From: Flavobacterium sp. LC2016-13
GTDB taxonomy: Bacteria; Bacteroidota; Bacteroidia; Flavobacteriales; Flavobacteriaceae
Assembly: GCF_009707955.1 (NCBI RefSeq)
Contig: NZ_WMDQ01000013.1
Location: 100,551-164,550 of the forward strand
Length of the DNA stretch: 64,000 nt
Reading direction: 5' to 3'
Shown here: in pieces, positions 8,674 through 16,957 of the stretch
Layout: every line of letters starts with the position of its first letter
Position numbering within the stretch: position 1 is the stretch's first letter
Program-made: the position numbers and the translations under genes
The notes under the pieces: model-generated
The model's input: only the letters and a program-made list of their open reading frames with translations
The model's database searches: none
Told to the model about the DNA's origin: nothing

Positions 8674-9032
8674 AAACCTGAAAATATTAAACGCACGAAT
8701 CCCTCGTTTTAGATGTGCAAAAAATACCCCATAAGGATAGGTTTTCCCATTGTTTCCTCAGGGACATCATGACGAGGGATTCGCTTATGTTAACTTTTAT
8801 TAGAAAGTTCCTAAATAAATCCTATAGTGTATTTTTTGCAAAACAAACCTACAACTAAAAAACCAAATATGTAAGAAAAATACATTTGTTTTGTTCCTAC
8901 AAGGTTTTTTTCAACCTTGTAGGTATGACAATCTATTCAAAACCTACAAGGTTGAAAAAAACCTTGCAGGACACGTATATAAATTAAATAAGACAAAAAA
9001 AAAGATGTGCAATCACACATCTTTTTAAATCT
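8674..9032. repeat. Repeat-filled gap with three palindromic elements
   Basis: No gene is seen. Element one is the inverted pair CGAATCCCTCGT (8696-8707) and ACGAGGGATTCG (8772-8783). Element two is the 28-bp arm 8896-8923 and its inverted copy 8943-8970 (27 of 28 match). Each arm is itself a palindrome built on CCTACAAGGTT. Element three is the terminator of metG at 8999-9026. Confidence 0.85.
8999..9026 (-). terminator. Terminator of metG
   Basis: The 11-bp stem AAAAAGATGTG with CACATCTTTTT and a 6-base loop lies 7 bases past the metG stop. On the reverse strand it is followed by a run of T. Confidence 0.8.
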
Positions 9033-11090
9033 TTAGTTTATCGTTTCACCATTTGGTGCATCCGTATCAGGATTTACGAATACCAATTTTCCTTCGGCAT
9101 TTGTTGTCATTAAGATCATTCCCTGACTTTCAACACCGCGTAAAGCTCTTGGCGCTAAGTTGGCCAAAACCGTAACACGTTTGCCGATGATTTCTTCTGG
9201 TGAAAAGCTTTCGGCAATTCCGGAAACAATCGTGCGAACATCAATTCCGGTATCAATTTTAAGCACCAAAAGTTTGTTGGCTTTTGGCATTTTTTCTGCT
9301 TCAATAATAGTTCCTACGCGTAAATCCATTTTGGCAAAATCCTCATATTGAATTAAATCTTTTTGAGGTTCTGCTTTTTTGTTTTCAGCAATATTAGCGG
9401 TTTTTGTAGCTTCCAATTTATCTATTTGTTTTTGTATTTCTTCGTCTTCTATTTTTGCGAAAAGTAATTCTGCTTCACCAATTTGGTGACCTTCCGGAAT
9501 TAATTCTGAATTTTCAGCAACATCATTCCATTTCAATTTACCTTCATTTTTTAAGATTTTTGACAATTTTGCAGCCGTAAAAGGCAAAAATGGTTCGGCT
9601 AAAACGCTCAACGCAGCAGCAATTTGCAATGCTACATACATTTGAGTTTTTACACGCTCCGGATTGTCTTTCATCACTTTCCAAGGCTCTTCGTCAGCAA
9701 GGTATTTATTTCCTAAACGCGCAACATTCATTAATTCACCCAAAGCTTCACGGAATCTGTAACGCTCAACCGAACTTGAAATCACAGCTGGATACGCTTT
9801 TAATTCTGCTAATGTATTTTCATCAACTTCAGATAATTCATTTGGTGTCGGAATAAATCCTTCGTAATATTTGTTGGTTAAAACCACTACACGATTAATG
9901 AAATTCCCGAAAATGGCAACTAATTCATTGTTATTTCTCGCCTGGAAATCTTTCCAGGTAAAATCGTTATCCTTAGTTTCCGGTGCGTTTGATGTTAATG
10001 CATAACGCAAAACATCTTGTTTCTCCGGAAATTCTTCTAAATATTCGTGCAACCAAACTGCCCAGTTTTTAGAAGTCGAAAGTTTGTTTCCTTCCAAATT
10101 CAAAAACTCATTTGCAGGAACATTGTCCGGCAAAATATAGCTTCCTTCGGCTTTAAGCATCGCCGGGAAAATGATACAGTGAAAAACAATATTGTCTTTG
10201 CCAATAAAATGAACCAGTTTTGTGTCTTCGTCTTTCCAGTATGGTTCCCAGTCTTTTCCTTCACGAAGAGCCCATTCTTTAGTAGACGAAATATATCCGA
10301 TAGGCGCATCAAACCAAACGTATAATTTTTTTCCTTCGGCACCTTCAACCGGAACATCAATTCCCCAGTCAAGGTCACGCGTTACCGCACGAGGCTCAAG
10401 TCCGCCGTCAACCCAGGATTTAACTTGTCCGTAAACATTCGGTTTCCAGTCGTTTTTATGTCCAACCAAAATCCATTCTCTCAGGAAATCAGTATATCTG
10501 TCAAGAGGCAAAAACCAGTGTTTTGTTGCTTTTAAAATTGGAGTTTCTCCGGTAATTGTCGATTTCGGATTAATTAAATCTGTAGCATTCAAAGTCGATC
10601 CGCAATTTTCACACTGATCGCCGTAAGCTCCATCATTACCACATCTTGGGCAAGTTCCAACCACAAAACGATCTGCTAAAAACTGATTCGCTTTTGCATC
10701 GTACAATTGTTCTGTTACTTCTTCAATAAAATCACCTTTATCATACAATGTTCTAAAGAATTCCGAAGCCGTGTCATGGTGAATTTTAGCCGAAGTTCTT
10801 GAATAGTTGTCAAACGAAATTCCGAAATCAGCAAATGATTTTCTTATAATTCCGTCATATTTATCAATAACTTCTTGTGGTGTAATTCCTTCTTTTTTGG
10901 CTTTCATCGAAATTGCAACGCCATGTTCATCGCTTCCGCAAATAAACGCAACGTCTTTTCCTTGCAATCGTAAATATCTCGAATAAATATCTGCAGGCAC
11001 GTAAACCCCCGCCAAATGCCCAATATGGATAGGTCCGTTGGTGTAAGGTAAGGCTGCCGTAATAGTATATCTCTTTGGATTTTGTATCAT
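9033..11090 (-). CDS. metG: Methionine--tRNA ligase
   Basis: Charges tRNA-Met with methionine in the cytoplasm. The 685-residue length is that of MetG forms carrying a C-terminal tRNA-binding domain. The class I HIGH motif is at 22-25 (HIGH exactly). A zinc-binding knuckle with two CxxC pairs (CPRCGNDGAYGDQCENC) lies near 147-166, the KMSKS equivalent is KLSTS, and the anticodon-binding helices follow. The last about 105 residues form an EMAP/Trbp111-type tRNA-binding domain (DLRVGTIIEAEKMPKANKLL). The start is well placed before PKRYTITAALPYTNGP. A small inverted repeat lies directly ahead of the ATG and a -7 box lies 20 bases upstream. Confidence 0.98.
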   Translation of the reverse strand: MIQNPKRYTITAALPYTNGPIHIGHLAGVYVPADIYSRYLRLQGKDVAFICGSDEHGVAISMKAKKEGITPQEVIDKYDGIIRKSFADFGISFDNYSRTSAKIHHDTASEFFRTLYDKGDFIEEVTEQLYDAKANQFLADRFVVGTCPRCGNDGAYGDQCENCGSTLNATDLINPKSTITGETPILKATKHWFLPLDRYTDFLREWILVGHKNDWKPNVYGQVKSWVDGGLEPRAVTRDLDWGIDVPVEGAEGKKLYVWFDAPIGYISSTKEWALREGKDWEPYWKDEDTKLVHFIGKDNIVFHCIIFPAMLKAEGSYILPDNVPANEFLNLEGNKLSTSKNWAVWLHEYLEEFPEKQDVLRYALTSNAPETKDNDFTWKDFQARNNNELVAIFGNFINRVVVLTNKYYEGFIPTPNELSEVDENTLAELKAYPAVISSSVERYRFREALGELMNVARLGNKYLADEEPWKVMKDNPERVKTQMYVALQIAAALSVLAEPFLPFTAAKLSKILKNEGKLKWNDVAENSELIPEGHQIGEAELLFAKIEDEEIQKQIDKLEATKTANIAENKKAEPQKDLIQYEDFAKMDLRVGTIIEAEKMPKANKLLVLKIDTGIDVRTIVSGIAESFSPEEIIGKRVTVLANLAPRALRGVESQGMILMTTNAEGKLVFVNPDTDAPNGETIN

Positions 11091-11091
11091 A

Positions 11092-11108
11092 ACTCAATTT
11101 TATTGAGT
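11092..11108 (-). promoter_or_regulatory. Hairpin in the metG leader
   Basis: ACTCAAT-TTT-ATTGAGT is a 7-bp inverted repeat with a 3-base loop, ending 2 bases before the metG ATG and just downstream of its -7 box. It would form in the 5-prime leader and could affect ribosome access. Confidence 0.45.
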
Positions 11109-11109
11109 G

Positions 11110-11117
11110 CAAAAATA
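11110..11117 (-). promoter_or_regulatory. -7 promoter box of metG
   Basis: On the reverse strand this reads TATTTTTG, followed by C, a match to the Bacteroidota TAnnTTTG box. It would start transcription about 14 bases upstream of the metG ATG. No convincing TTG box at the usual distance was seen. Confidence 0.5.
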
Positions 11118-11408
11118 AGCAATAGAATTGAGATTTTGTTATTTCACGGAGTTTCACAGAGAAAAAGCGCCGAGTTTTGTTTTAAAGAATGTGAATTAAT
11201 CTCGCAAAGTCGCCGAGTCGCAAAGTCAAAGAAGCAATTTTTTTTTAAAACTTTGCACTTTTGCGATTTTGCGAGAGACTAAGTCAGACTTTGGGAATGC
11301 ATTTTTTCAGGAGCTAATCCCGCTATCCGTTACAATCTTTTGTGTCTCGTTAAAGAAACGAGACACAAAAGGATTTCCTCTTCTATCGGGGCTAAAAAAG
11401 CTTCTGGT

Positions 11409-11483
11409 TTGTCAGGCTGAGCGAAGTCGAAGCCTCGTTTGCTGAATCACTTTGCGGGGCTTCGACTTCGCTCAGCCTGACAA
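11409..11483. repeat. Perfect 26-bp inverted repeat with 23-base loop
   Basis: Left arm begins TTGTCAGGCTGAGCGAAG and ends GTCGAAGCC at 11434. The right arm, 11458-11483, is its exact reverse complement. A degenerate half copy (TGTCAGGCTGAGGC...GAAGCC) is at 17797-17822. Confidence 0.9.
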
Positions 11484-11654
11484 TATTGTGCATATCGATC
11501 TTAAACAAAAAATACTTAACGAATCTCTGCGCTTTTTCTTTGTGAATCTCTGCGGTATAACCCCATAAAATAGAACCAGTTTAAACTAGCATTCCCACTT
11601 AAATCTTCAAAATATATTTTGCAACCTTTGTACTGAAAAAACAAAGACAATTTT

Positions 11655-11882
11655 ATGAGCAAGACAAAACTAATCATCAATAAAAACGGATCAATAAAAA
11701 TTGAAGGTGATTTCGAAATCATGGATCCGGAAGGAGTACTTTATGGTTTACAAGGAAGATCTGCATTGGGACTTTGCCGTTGTGGATTATCTGCAAACAA
11801 ACCTTTTTGCGATGGAGGACACCGTAATAACTTCGAACACGATTCAATCGCGTTTGATTTACCACCAATGAAAACGAATTAA
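11655..11882 (+). CDS. CDGSH iron-sulfur domain protein
   Basis: This is a small cytosolic [2Fe-2S] protein of the mitoNEET/CDGSH type. The 75 residues contain the ligand set C41, C43, C52 and H56 in the motif CRCGLSANKPFCDGGH. That fits CxCxx(S/T)x3PxCDGxH, with Gly instead of Ser/Ala/Thr before the His. The single CDGSH motif and the LIINKNGSIKIEGDFEI beta segment before it are typical of bacterial members, which probably dimerise to form the cluster site. Function is in electron or cluster transfer, details unknown. It is transcribed alone and converges on the dipeptidase gene, with which it shares a perfect palindromic terminator. Confidence 0.93.
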   Translation: MSKTKLIINKNGSIKIEGDFEIMDPEGVLYGLQGRSALGLCRCGLSANKPFCDGGHRNNFEHDSIAFDLPPMKTN

Positions 11883-11907
11883 GAATCGTTTTTCTGGTTT
11901 AGGATAT

Positions 11908-11937
11908 AAAAAAAGCTGCATTAATGCAGCTTTTTTT
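11908..11937. terminator. Bidirectional terminator, perfect 30-bp palindrome
   Basis: AAAAAAAGCTGCATT followed by its exact reverse complement lies between the convergent CDGSH and dipeptidase genes. It provides a T run on both strands. Confidence 0.9.
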
Positions 11938-11940
11938 GTT

Positions 11941-13128
11941 TTAGAATTTAAATATTGATTGTCCTTTAGTCGCGGCATCGAATACTCTTAAAAAATTGCC
12001 GCCTCCAATTTTACCAATTTCTTCTTCGTTGAAACCTGTTTTTAATAAAGCATCAACGACCACATAATAGAAACCTTCTTTTTGGTCTTTCCAGGTTTCG
12101 TTGGTACCGCCGTCCATTTTATTTTTGTCACCGCCTTTTTGAGGTTCTCCTTGTTGCTGTTTTATACTTTCCGGAGATCTGTAGGGCGGAGTCAGTTTAG
12201 TATCTGTTCCTATGGCGACATGATCGATTCCGACAACGTCAACCATTGCTTTAATATTTTGTGCATATTCTAATGGCGAATCGGCAAGATGTGTCCAGAC
12301 ACCAATAACGCCGCCGGTTTCGGCAACGATTTTAGCTTGTTCTTTGCTGATAAGTCTTGGGCGCATCATTTTGTTCATGAACTCATTTTTTCCCAATTGA
12401 GTATCAAGACCCGTATGCGAAACAAGTACAGGTTTTGTCGTTACTTTTAATGCAGCATTTAAGGTTTCATTATTGGCATGAGAAAGGTCAACAACAATAC
12501 CAAGCTGGTTGCATTTTTTGATAACATCTGCACCAAAAGTTGTTAGTCCGCCAAATTGCGCGGGATTGGTAAAAACATCGCCCAAAGGCACTGATGCATC
12601 ATGATCGTGAAGTAAAGTTAAATGTCGTAAACCTTTGTTATATGCAATTCCGAGTCGGTCTAGATTTCCTTCCAGAAAATGAGCTCCTTCAACAGATTGA
12701 ATAACAGTTGGAATGTGATTTTTATATGCAAATTGAATATCGGCCAAATTCATGGAATGTGTCATATTGTTGCTTTCCAATATTTTGTCCATTGCAGTTA
12801 ATCCGTTTAAGAACCGATTGTAGGCATCACCGGGATTTTTAAGCTCTTGGTAATCAACAGCAAATGTCATGCAAATTGCAGATAATCCCGATTTTTTCAT
12901 TTCGCCAATTAAGTCGATTTTTGGACCGGGCAACTCTGTTGCATTAAGCGGAACATCAACGTGATTGTGAGTGTCAATTCCGATAGTTTTGGCTACGATT
13001 GCCGCTACACGCGGATCAAAAGTTTCGGCTGCCCAAGTAATCATTGGGTTTAACATGATTAATGTGCCAGCTCCGGTTAAAGTGTACATGAACTTTCTTC
13101 GTGACCAATCTTGTTGTGTTTTTTCCAT
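11941..13128 (-). CDS. Membrane dipeptidase family (peptidase M19), Tat-exported
   Basis: This is a zinc metallodipeptidase of the renal-dipeptidase family, of about 395 residues. Conserved metal ligands are visible: HNHVD near the N-terminal part, the bridging Glu in SVEGAHFLEG, His in DLSHANNE and in LVSHTGLD, and Asp in AIGTDTKL. The start is set at 13128 because the sequence then reads MEKTQQDWSRRKFMYTLTG. This has a twin-arginine SRRKFM motif and a hydrophobic stretch, so export by Tat to the periplasm is likely. An earlier start at 13146 adds only six residues. The family cleaves dipeptides, often with D-residues, which suits peptidoglycan turnover. It is a single-gene unit. Confidence 0.93.
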   Translation of the reverse strand: MEKTQQDWSRRKFMYTLTGAGTLIMLNPMITWAAETFDPRVAAIVAKTIGIDTHNHVDVPLNATELPGPKIDLIGEMKKSGLSAICMTFAVDYQELKNPGDAYNRFLNGLTAMDKILESNNMTHSMNLADIQFAYKNHIPTVIQSVEGAHFLEGNLDRLGIAYNKGLRHLTLLHDHDASVPLGDVFTNPAQFGGLTTFGADVIKKCNQLGIVVDLSHANNETLNAALKVTTKPVLVSHTGLDTQLGKNEFMNKMMRPRLISKEQAKIVAETGGVIGVWTHLADSPLEYAQNIKAMVDVVGIDHVAIGTDTKLTPPYRSPESIKQQQGEPQKGGDKNKMDGGTNETWKDQKEGFYYVVVDALLKTGFNEEEIGKIGGGNFLRVFDAATKGQSIFKF

Positions 13129-13314
13129 TTTATAAATTCCAAACAATTAATTGCTACTAAAACTAACTGTTTGTAAATATATGTTTTTTGGAATCGTGTG
13201 CTTTTTGGGTAATTGTTTTTTAACTTTTTTTTATTGAATGTTTGAGTGCATCATTTAAAAATAAAGTAAAATATTGATAGATTATTTTTATAAGCAAATG
13301 ATTTCAACCACTAT

Positions 13315-14133
13315 TTATTTTTCTTCTTTTCCAATTTTGTCAAAAGCATCTTTATTCATTACTACTAATTCATCAGTCTTGCAATTCCAAATTGAAACAT
13401 ATTTTTGAGACATTACATATACAGTTTCCCACTTAGTGAATTTTTCATATAACATTGTGGTACATATATCTGTTGCAGTTATTAAATCGCCTGTTTGGGG
13501 TAAATGACTATGTATAGACGCTAAAGTTATATTTTTTTCGTTTCCATAATTCACAGGAATAATATTAGCGTGCAATGTTTTTGTGCTTATTAAGTTATTG
13601 TTTTTATCAAAATTTAATAGATAATCATTTCCAAATATTACAACTCCACTATTTGTTGGGCCAGTTAAAACGTATACTTTTTTTTCATTGTTTGAGATTA
13701 TAGGAATCAAATTAAGACTTGAATTTTGATAACTTTTAAAAATAGTATCTGTTTTAATAGCATTTAAAGCTTTTGTGCGAATGGTATATAAATCATTTTC
13801 ATTTTTAGAAAAAGTCCTTTCTTCAAGTTCTACTTTAGCGGTTTTAATATTGTAAGTAGCATCAAAAATTATTGTACCAATAACTTTAGGATTCTCATCT
13901 TTAGAGAAAAAGATGCATTTAGATAATTCATTTTCTGAATAGGAAAAATATCCACCAATTTTCCCCTGTTCTTTATATTTTTCAATAAACAAATCTGTTC
14001 CATACCAAGAAGCCATTTCTGATTTATATAGTGTTTTACCTTCGGCTACAACTTGAGAGACTTTCTCATTTAAATTTTTTTGTGAATAACAATTTATTCC
14101 AATTAGGATTAAAATAAAAAATGATTTTTTCAT
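13315..14133 (-). CDS. Secreted protein with JAMM-like motif
   Basis: No named family is recognised with certainty. The 272 residues start with a signal peptide (MKKSFFILILIGINCYSQ, cleavage near 18), so it acts in the periplasm or outside. The C-terminal part carries H208-S-H210, then LPQTGDLITATD ending in D222. This resembles the JAMM metalloprotease signature HxHPx7Sx2D with Thr in place of Ser and one extra residue. The strand before it (ITLASIHSH) fits the same fold. Whether a catalytic Glu exists upstream is unclear. It is a single gene between the dipeptidase and PhzF-like genes. Enzyme activity is an inference from this motif only. Confidence 0.7.
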   Translation of the reverse strand: MKKSFFILILIGINCYSQKNLNEKVSQVVAEGKTLYKSEMASWYGTDLFIEKYKEQGKIGGYFSYSENELSKCIFFSKDENPKVIGTIIFDATYNIKTAKVELEERTFSKNENDLYTIRTKALNAIKTDTIFKSYQNSSLNLIPIISNNEKKVYVLTGPTNSGVVIFGNDYLLNFDKNNNLISTKTLHANIIPVNYGNEKNITLASIHSHLPQTGDLITATDICTTMLYEKFTKWETVYVMSQKYVSIWNCKTDELVVMNKDAFDKIGKEEK

Positions 14134-14208
14134 AGATATTCTATATGGTTTGATTTTGAGTGCTTATGTTATAAATAGTTCTAGGGTTCTAAATACAAAG
14201 TAATAGAT

Positions 14209-15111
14209 TTATACATAAAGCTCCCCTTTCATTGTTATAATAGAAGTTCCTCCAACCAAAATATCTTCTTCACGATTCATAACTTCAATCAATGAGGGTT
14301 GTTTTAATTTTACGCCTTGCAGAATTTTATATTCTTTATCTGATTTGGTGAATTTCTTTTGAGTTAAAAAGCCAATTAAAGGTCCGGCAGCAGTTCCTGT
14401 AGCGGGATCTTCATTTATTCCAATTATTGGATTGAAAAATCTTGTTTCGACTATATGTTCCTGATCTTCATCAGCAATAGTGAAACAATAAAATCCTTCA
14501 AATTTGTATTCTTTTGAGATCTCGATTAAAAGCTGATTGTCAGGAATACAGCTATTTAGTATTTGACTGTTTTTTATAGGAACCATTGTATGGGCTACTT
14601 CTGTTTTAACAATTGTAGGCACAAAAGCATTAACATCTAAATCTTCAATTTTTAAACCAAGTGCTACAGCAATTCTATACGTTGGAATTTCTTGTTTGAT
14701 GATTGCCGATTTTTGATGCATTTGAACAACAGGATAAAAAGTAACCGGGTCAAAATTTACAGTTAACGGAATTGCTGAATGTTTCATGATTACAAAAGGC
14801 TCACTTTCATTTTGCTCGTCAAAAATTGGAATTCCTTTTAGCAACGCGCCGCAGACCGCTCCTAATAGATTATGTCCTGCTCCGTCGATTTCGATTCCGG
14901 TTGGGGTAAACGAACGAACCATTAGTGCTTTTTCTCTTGTGGAATAATAAACAAAAGAGGTTTCAGAATAGCCAAATTCTTTAGAAATGTCCTGATAGAT
15001 TTCTAGTTTTAGATTTCCATCGGTGAAAACCACAGAAAGCGGATTTCCTTTGTAGCTTTTAGTTGAAAACACATCTAAAACGTAATACTCTAATGCTGTT
15101 CTTCCTTCCAT
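14209..15111 (-). CDS. PhzF-family isomerase/epimerase-like protein
   Basis: This is a cytosolic protein of the PhzF family, two mirror-related domains of the diaminopimelate epimerase fold. The 300-residue length is normal. Domain one contains VRSFTPTGIEIDGAGHNLLGA, the counterpart of the catalytic-Glu motif, and domain two contains NEDPATGTAAGPL, the counterpart of EDPATGSA. The N-terminus YYVLDVFSTKSYKGNPLSVV is also typical. Except for phenazine producers, most members are uncharacterised isomerases. There is no phenazine cluster here, so the substrate is unknown. A 327-base empty gap follows upstream. It is probably monocistronic. Confidence 0.92.
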   Translation of the reverse strand: MEGRTALEYYVLDVFSTKSYKGNPLSVVFTDGNLKLEIYQDISKEFGYSETSFVYYSTREKALMVRSFTPTGIEIDGAGHNLLGAVCGALLKGIPIFDEQNESEPFVIMKHSAIPLTVNFDPVTFYPVVQMHQKSAIIKQEIPTYRIAVALGLKIEDLDVNAFVPTIVKTEVAHTMVPIKNSQILNSCIPDNQLLIEISKEYKFEGFYCFTIADEDQEHIVETRFFNPIIGINEDPATGTAAGPLIGFLTQKKFTKSDKEYKILQGVKLKQPSLIEVMNREEDILVGGTSIITMKGELYV

Positions 15112-15438
15112 TGTTGATCTTTTTTTAAATGATTATTTCTAAAAATAAGTCTATTACTTTTGGTTAAAGTTACAGATACAATCTTTAAGTGATTGCTTTG
15201 TGTTGATTAACAATATTTTAAATTTGATATAATTTCAGAATCAATTTATTGCTGACTTTATAAAGCATAAAAGTACTACAAAAATAACGAAGAAAAAATG
15301 AACTTTATTTTACTTTTTGGTTAGTAAATTTGTGAAGTAGTAAACGATTAATTAATATTATAAAAATTGAATTAAACCAAACAAAATATAAATAGACGTT
15401 AAGTGTTCTTGCTATGAAGTTATTGTTATAATGGAGAG
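15112..15438. other. Gene-free gap
   Basis: A very AT-rich stretch of 327 bases between two reverse-strand genes. I find no ORF of interest, no strong hairpin and no member of the dispersed repeats. It presumably holds the promoter of the PhzF-like gene at its left end. Confidence 0.6.
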
Positions 15439-15951
15439 TCATTCTTTTCTTAAAGATGGAGGAGGAGGAGGTGGAAGAATATAAGTTAAATCACCAAAGT
15501 TAATAATTTGTTTTGTTGGAGAAAACTTTAAATTCTTTTTAAAAGTACCTAATGAGTCAACAAAGTTGTAAAGTTCTTCAGGGGCGATATGCCCGTATAT
15601 GAAAATTAATTTGTTTTTTCCGTTATTTGAAACATTTATCAAGTAGCTTTCTCCATCACATAAATTTTCTTGTGCATACACAGACTTAAACTTTTTAAGG
15701 TTCAAACTTTGAAGATATTTATTTAGTTTAATTTTTTCATCATTTTGAATTATAGCATAGAAATTTTCGGTAGGTTCGGGAAATCTTCTTTGAAGAAATA
15801 CAGTGTCACTGTTGGTGAATTTAACTGAATTGTCGTGATGTAAACCAGCATAAGAAAAAATTAAGCTATTAAATGGGAACTCATTCACTTCGTCTTTTTT
15901 GCATCCAAAAAGAGCAAATACGAGTATAAATAATAAAATTGTTTTCTTCAT
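15439..15951 (-). CDS. Hypothetical lipoprotein with C-terminal polyproline
   Basis: I do not recognise the family. The 170-residue product has a lipoprotein signal (MKKTILLFILVFALFGC, lipobox LFGC with Cys17), followed by KKDE. The body is beta/alpha mixed with a conserved-looking CDGESYLINVSNNGKNKLIF segment. The C-terminus is unusual: six consecutive prolines (YILPPPPPPSLRKE) close the protein. It is the last gene of a tight three-gene reverse-strand set (16754 to 15439, gaps of 8 and 9 bases) with a small membrane protein and another exported protein. This suggests a common role in the envelope. The function is unknown. Confidence 0.75.
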   Translation of the reverse strand: MKKTILLFILVFALFGCKKDEVNEFPFNSLIFSYAGLHHDNSVKFTNSDTVFLQRRFPEPTENFYAIIQNDEKIKLNKYLQSLNLKKFKSVYAQENLCDGESYLINVSNNGKNKLIFIYGHIAPEELYNFVDSLGTFKKNLKFSPTKQIINFGDLTYILPPPPPPSLRKE

Positions 15952-15960
15952 GATTTAAAT

Positions 15961-16239
15961 TTACAAATTTGTAATCGCTCTAATAATCCATAAAAGAATA
16001 ATAAATAAGACAATAGAGAATTCAACTTTATTGACTTTTATATTTCCAAATTTTTTAACGAAATATATGTCAATAAATACAACTACTACAACAGGAATTA
16101 ATCCCATTAAAATATAAATTCCGACTAGTCGGTCTTGAACAGAATTGCTTGCAAAGAGAGTTAAGGAAAAAATGAGACCGGAAAGAATTGATAGAATTCC
16201 TAAAAAGGAAAATAGAGTTAGGTTTTTTAGGAGATTCAT
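15961..16239 (-). CDS. Small membrane protein
   Basis: A 92-residue protein with three hydrophobic segments, approximately 7-31, 41-60 and 71-88. Short charged loops lie between them, including VKKFGNIKVNKVEF. This is the pattern of a small inner-membrane protein with no catalytic motif. No family is recognised. It is the middle gene of a three-gene reverse-strand set, 8 bases after the preceding exported protein gene and 9 bases before the lipoprotein gene. It was probably made from the same transcript. The start is the first ATG and is supported by the tight spacing. Confidence 0.7.
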   Translation of the reverse strand: MNLLKNLTLFSFLGILSILSGLIFSLTLFASNSVQDRLVGIYILMGLIPVVVVVFIDIYFVKKFGNIKVNKVEFSIVLFIILLWIIRAITNL

Positions 16240-16247
16240 TTAGCTTT

Positions 16248-16754
16248 TTAATTATTAATTATCATATTATTTATCATAAAATGAAGAAGATTTGTGTCTT
16301 CCGTTGAAATTGGTGTTTCTTTGTTGATCGATATTATTACCTGTTGTTTTTTACTTACAATTCCCCACCAAACCCAATTTGCATTTTCGTCTGAGATTTT
16401 TGATTCTACTAAAACGTCGAATTTAGTTTTATAACTGTTCCAGTTTTCTCTTTTAATTTCTTTTTTGAACTGATCTTTAAGAAATCCGCTGAGTTGATTA
16501 ATTAATTCCTCATCGTTTAATTCTTGATTTTGTGTGTATGAACTAATTGTGATGTTTAATTCAGAAGTTGGATCTGTTATGTTTACAATACCTTCATCGT
16601 CTTCTTTTAAAGAAAAACTTTTAGGGTAATAAATGTCATAAGCTTTAGACTTAGGTACAAATGAAGTCATTACCTTATTGTTTTCATTTTGTCCAAAGGC
16701 ACTCATGCTTAACATTGTAATTAGTATTGTTACATAGATAGAAAATACTTTCAT
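16248..16754 (-). CDS. Exported hypothetical protein
   Basis: The 168-residue product starts with a Sec signal peptide (MKVFSIYVTILITMLSMSAFGQ, cleavage near 22). The mature part has alternating strands and helices, with YDIYYPKSFSLKEDDEGIVNI followed by SELNITISSYTQNQELNDEELI. This arrangement resembles small periplasmic proteins of the PsbP/DUF1795-like fold, which also have a Y-x-P-xxW/F entry and an I-x-I strand. That similarity is a guess. It is the first gene of the three-gene set running to 15439. It may be outer-membrane associated like its lipoprotein neighbour. Function is unknown. Confidence 0.72.
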   Translation of the reverse strand: MKVFSIYVTILITMLSMSAFGQNENNKVMTSFVPKSKAYDIYYPKSFSLKEDDEGIVNITDPTSELNITISSYTQNQELNDEELINQLSGFLKDQFKKEIKRENWNSYKTKFDVLVESKISDENANWVWWGIVSKKQQVIISINKETPISTEDTNLLHFMINNMIINN

Positions 16755-16923
16755 GGATAAAAAGTGGTTTGGGTTAAATTAAACTTGATTTGCATCAAAT
16801 GTATTTATTTTTAGTTACACATTATCATCTTGGTTTTTTAGTTTTTATGAAATTTCATTCTTTTTTAAAAGCATTAGAATCAATAATCGATTGGCTGGTG
16901 ATATGTCTTTGATATTGGTTTCT

Positions 16924-16931
16924 TATATTTG
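16924..16931 (+). promoter_or_regulatory. -7 promoter box of the small basic ORF
   Basis: TATATTTG followed by C fits TAnnTTTG exactly and ends 26 bases before the ATG at 16958. This supports the short ORF as a real gene. Confidence 0.45.
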
Positions 16932-16957
16932 CAATGTAATTTAATGAAGAGCAAACC

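Larger units (their letters stand above)
11091..11654. repeat. Gap of dispersed repeats between metG and the CDGSH gene
   Basis: No gene is seen in 564 bases. From left to right it holds the metG leader, a patch of CACGGAGTTTCACAGAG and CGCAAAGTCGCCGAGTCGC wording (about 11150-11280), and a 15-bp hairpin at 11337-11371 inside a larger imperfect stem (about 11311-11402). Then come a perfect 26-bp inverted repeat (11409-11434 and 11458-11483) and a patch of CTCTGCG/TTTGTGAATCTCTGCGG wording (11520-11560). Confidence 0.85.

Noticed and set aside
11082..11722. Short frames in the metG-CDGSH gap
   Set aside because: They lie in dispersed repeats and palindromes; none has a plausible start or a conserved-looking product.
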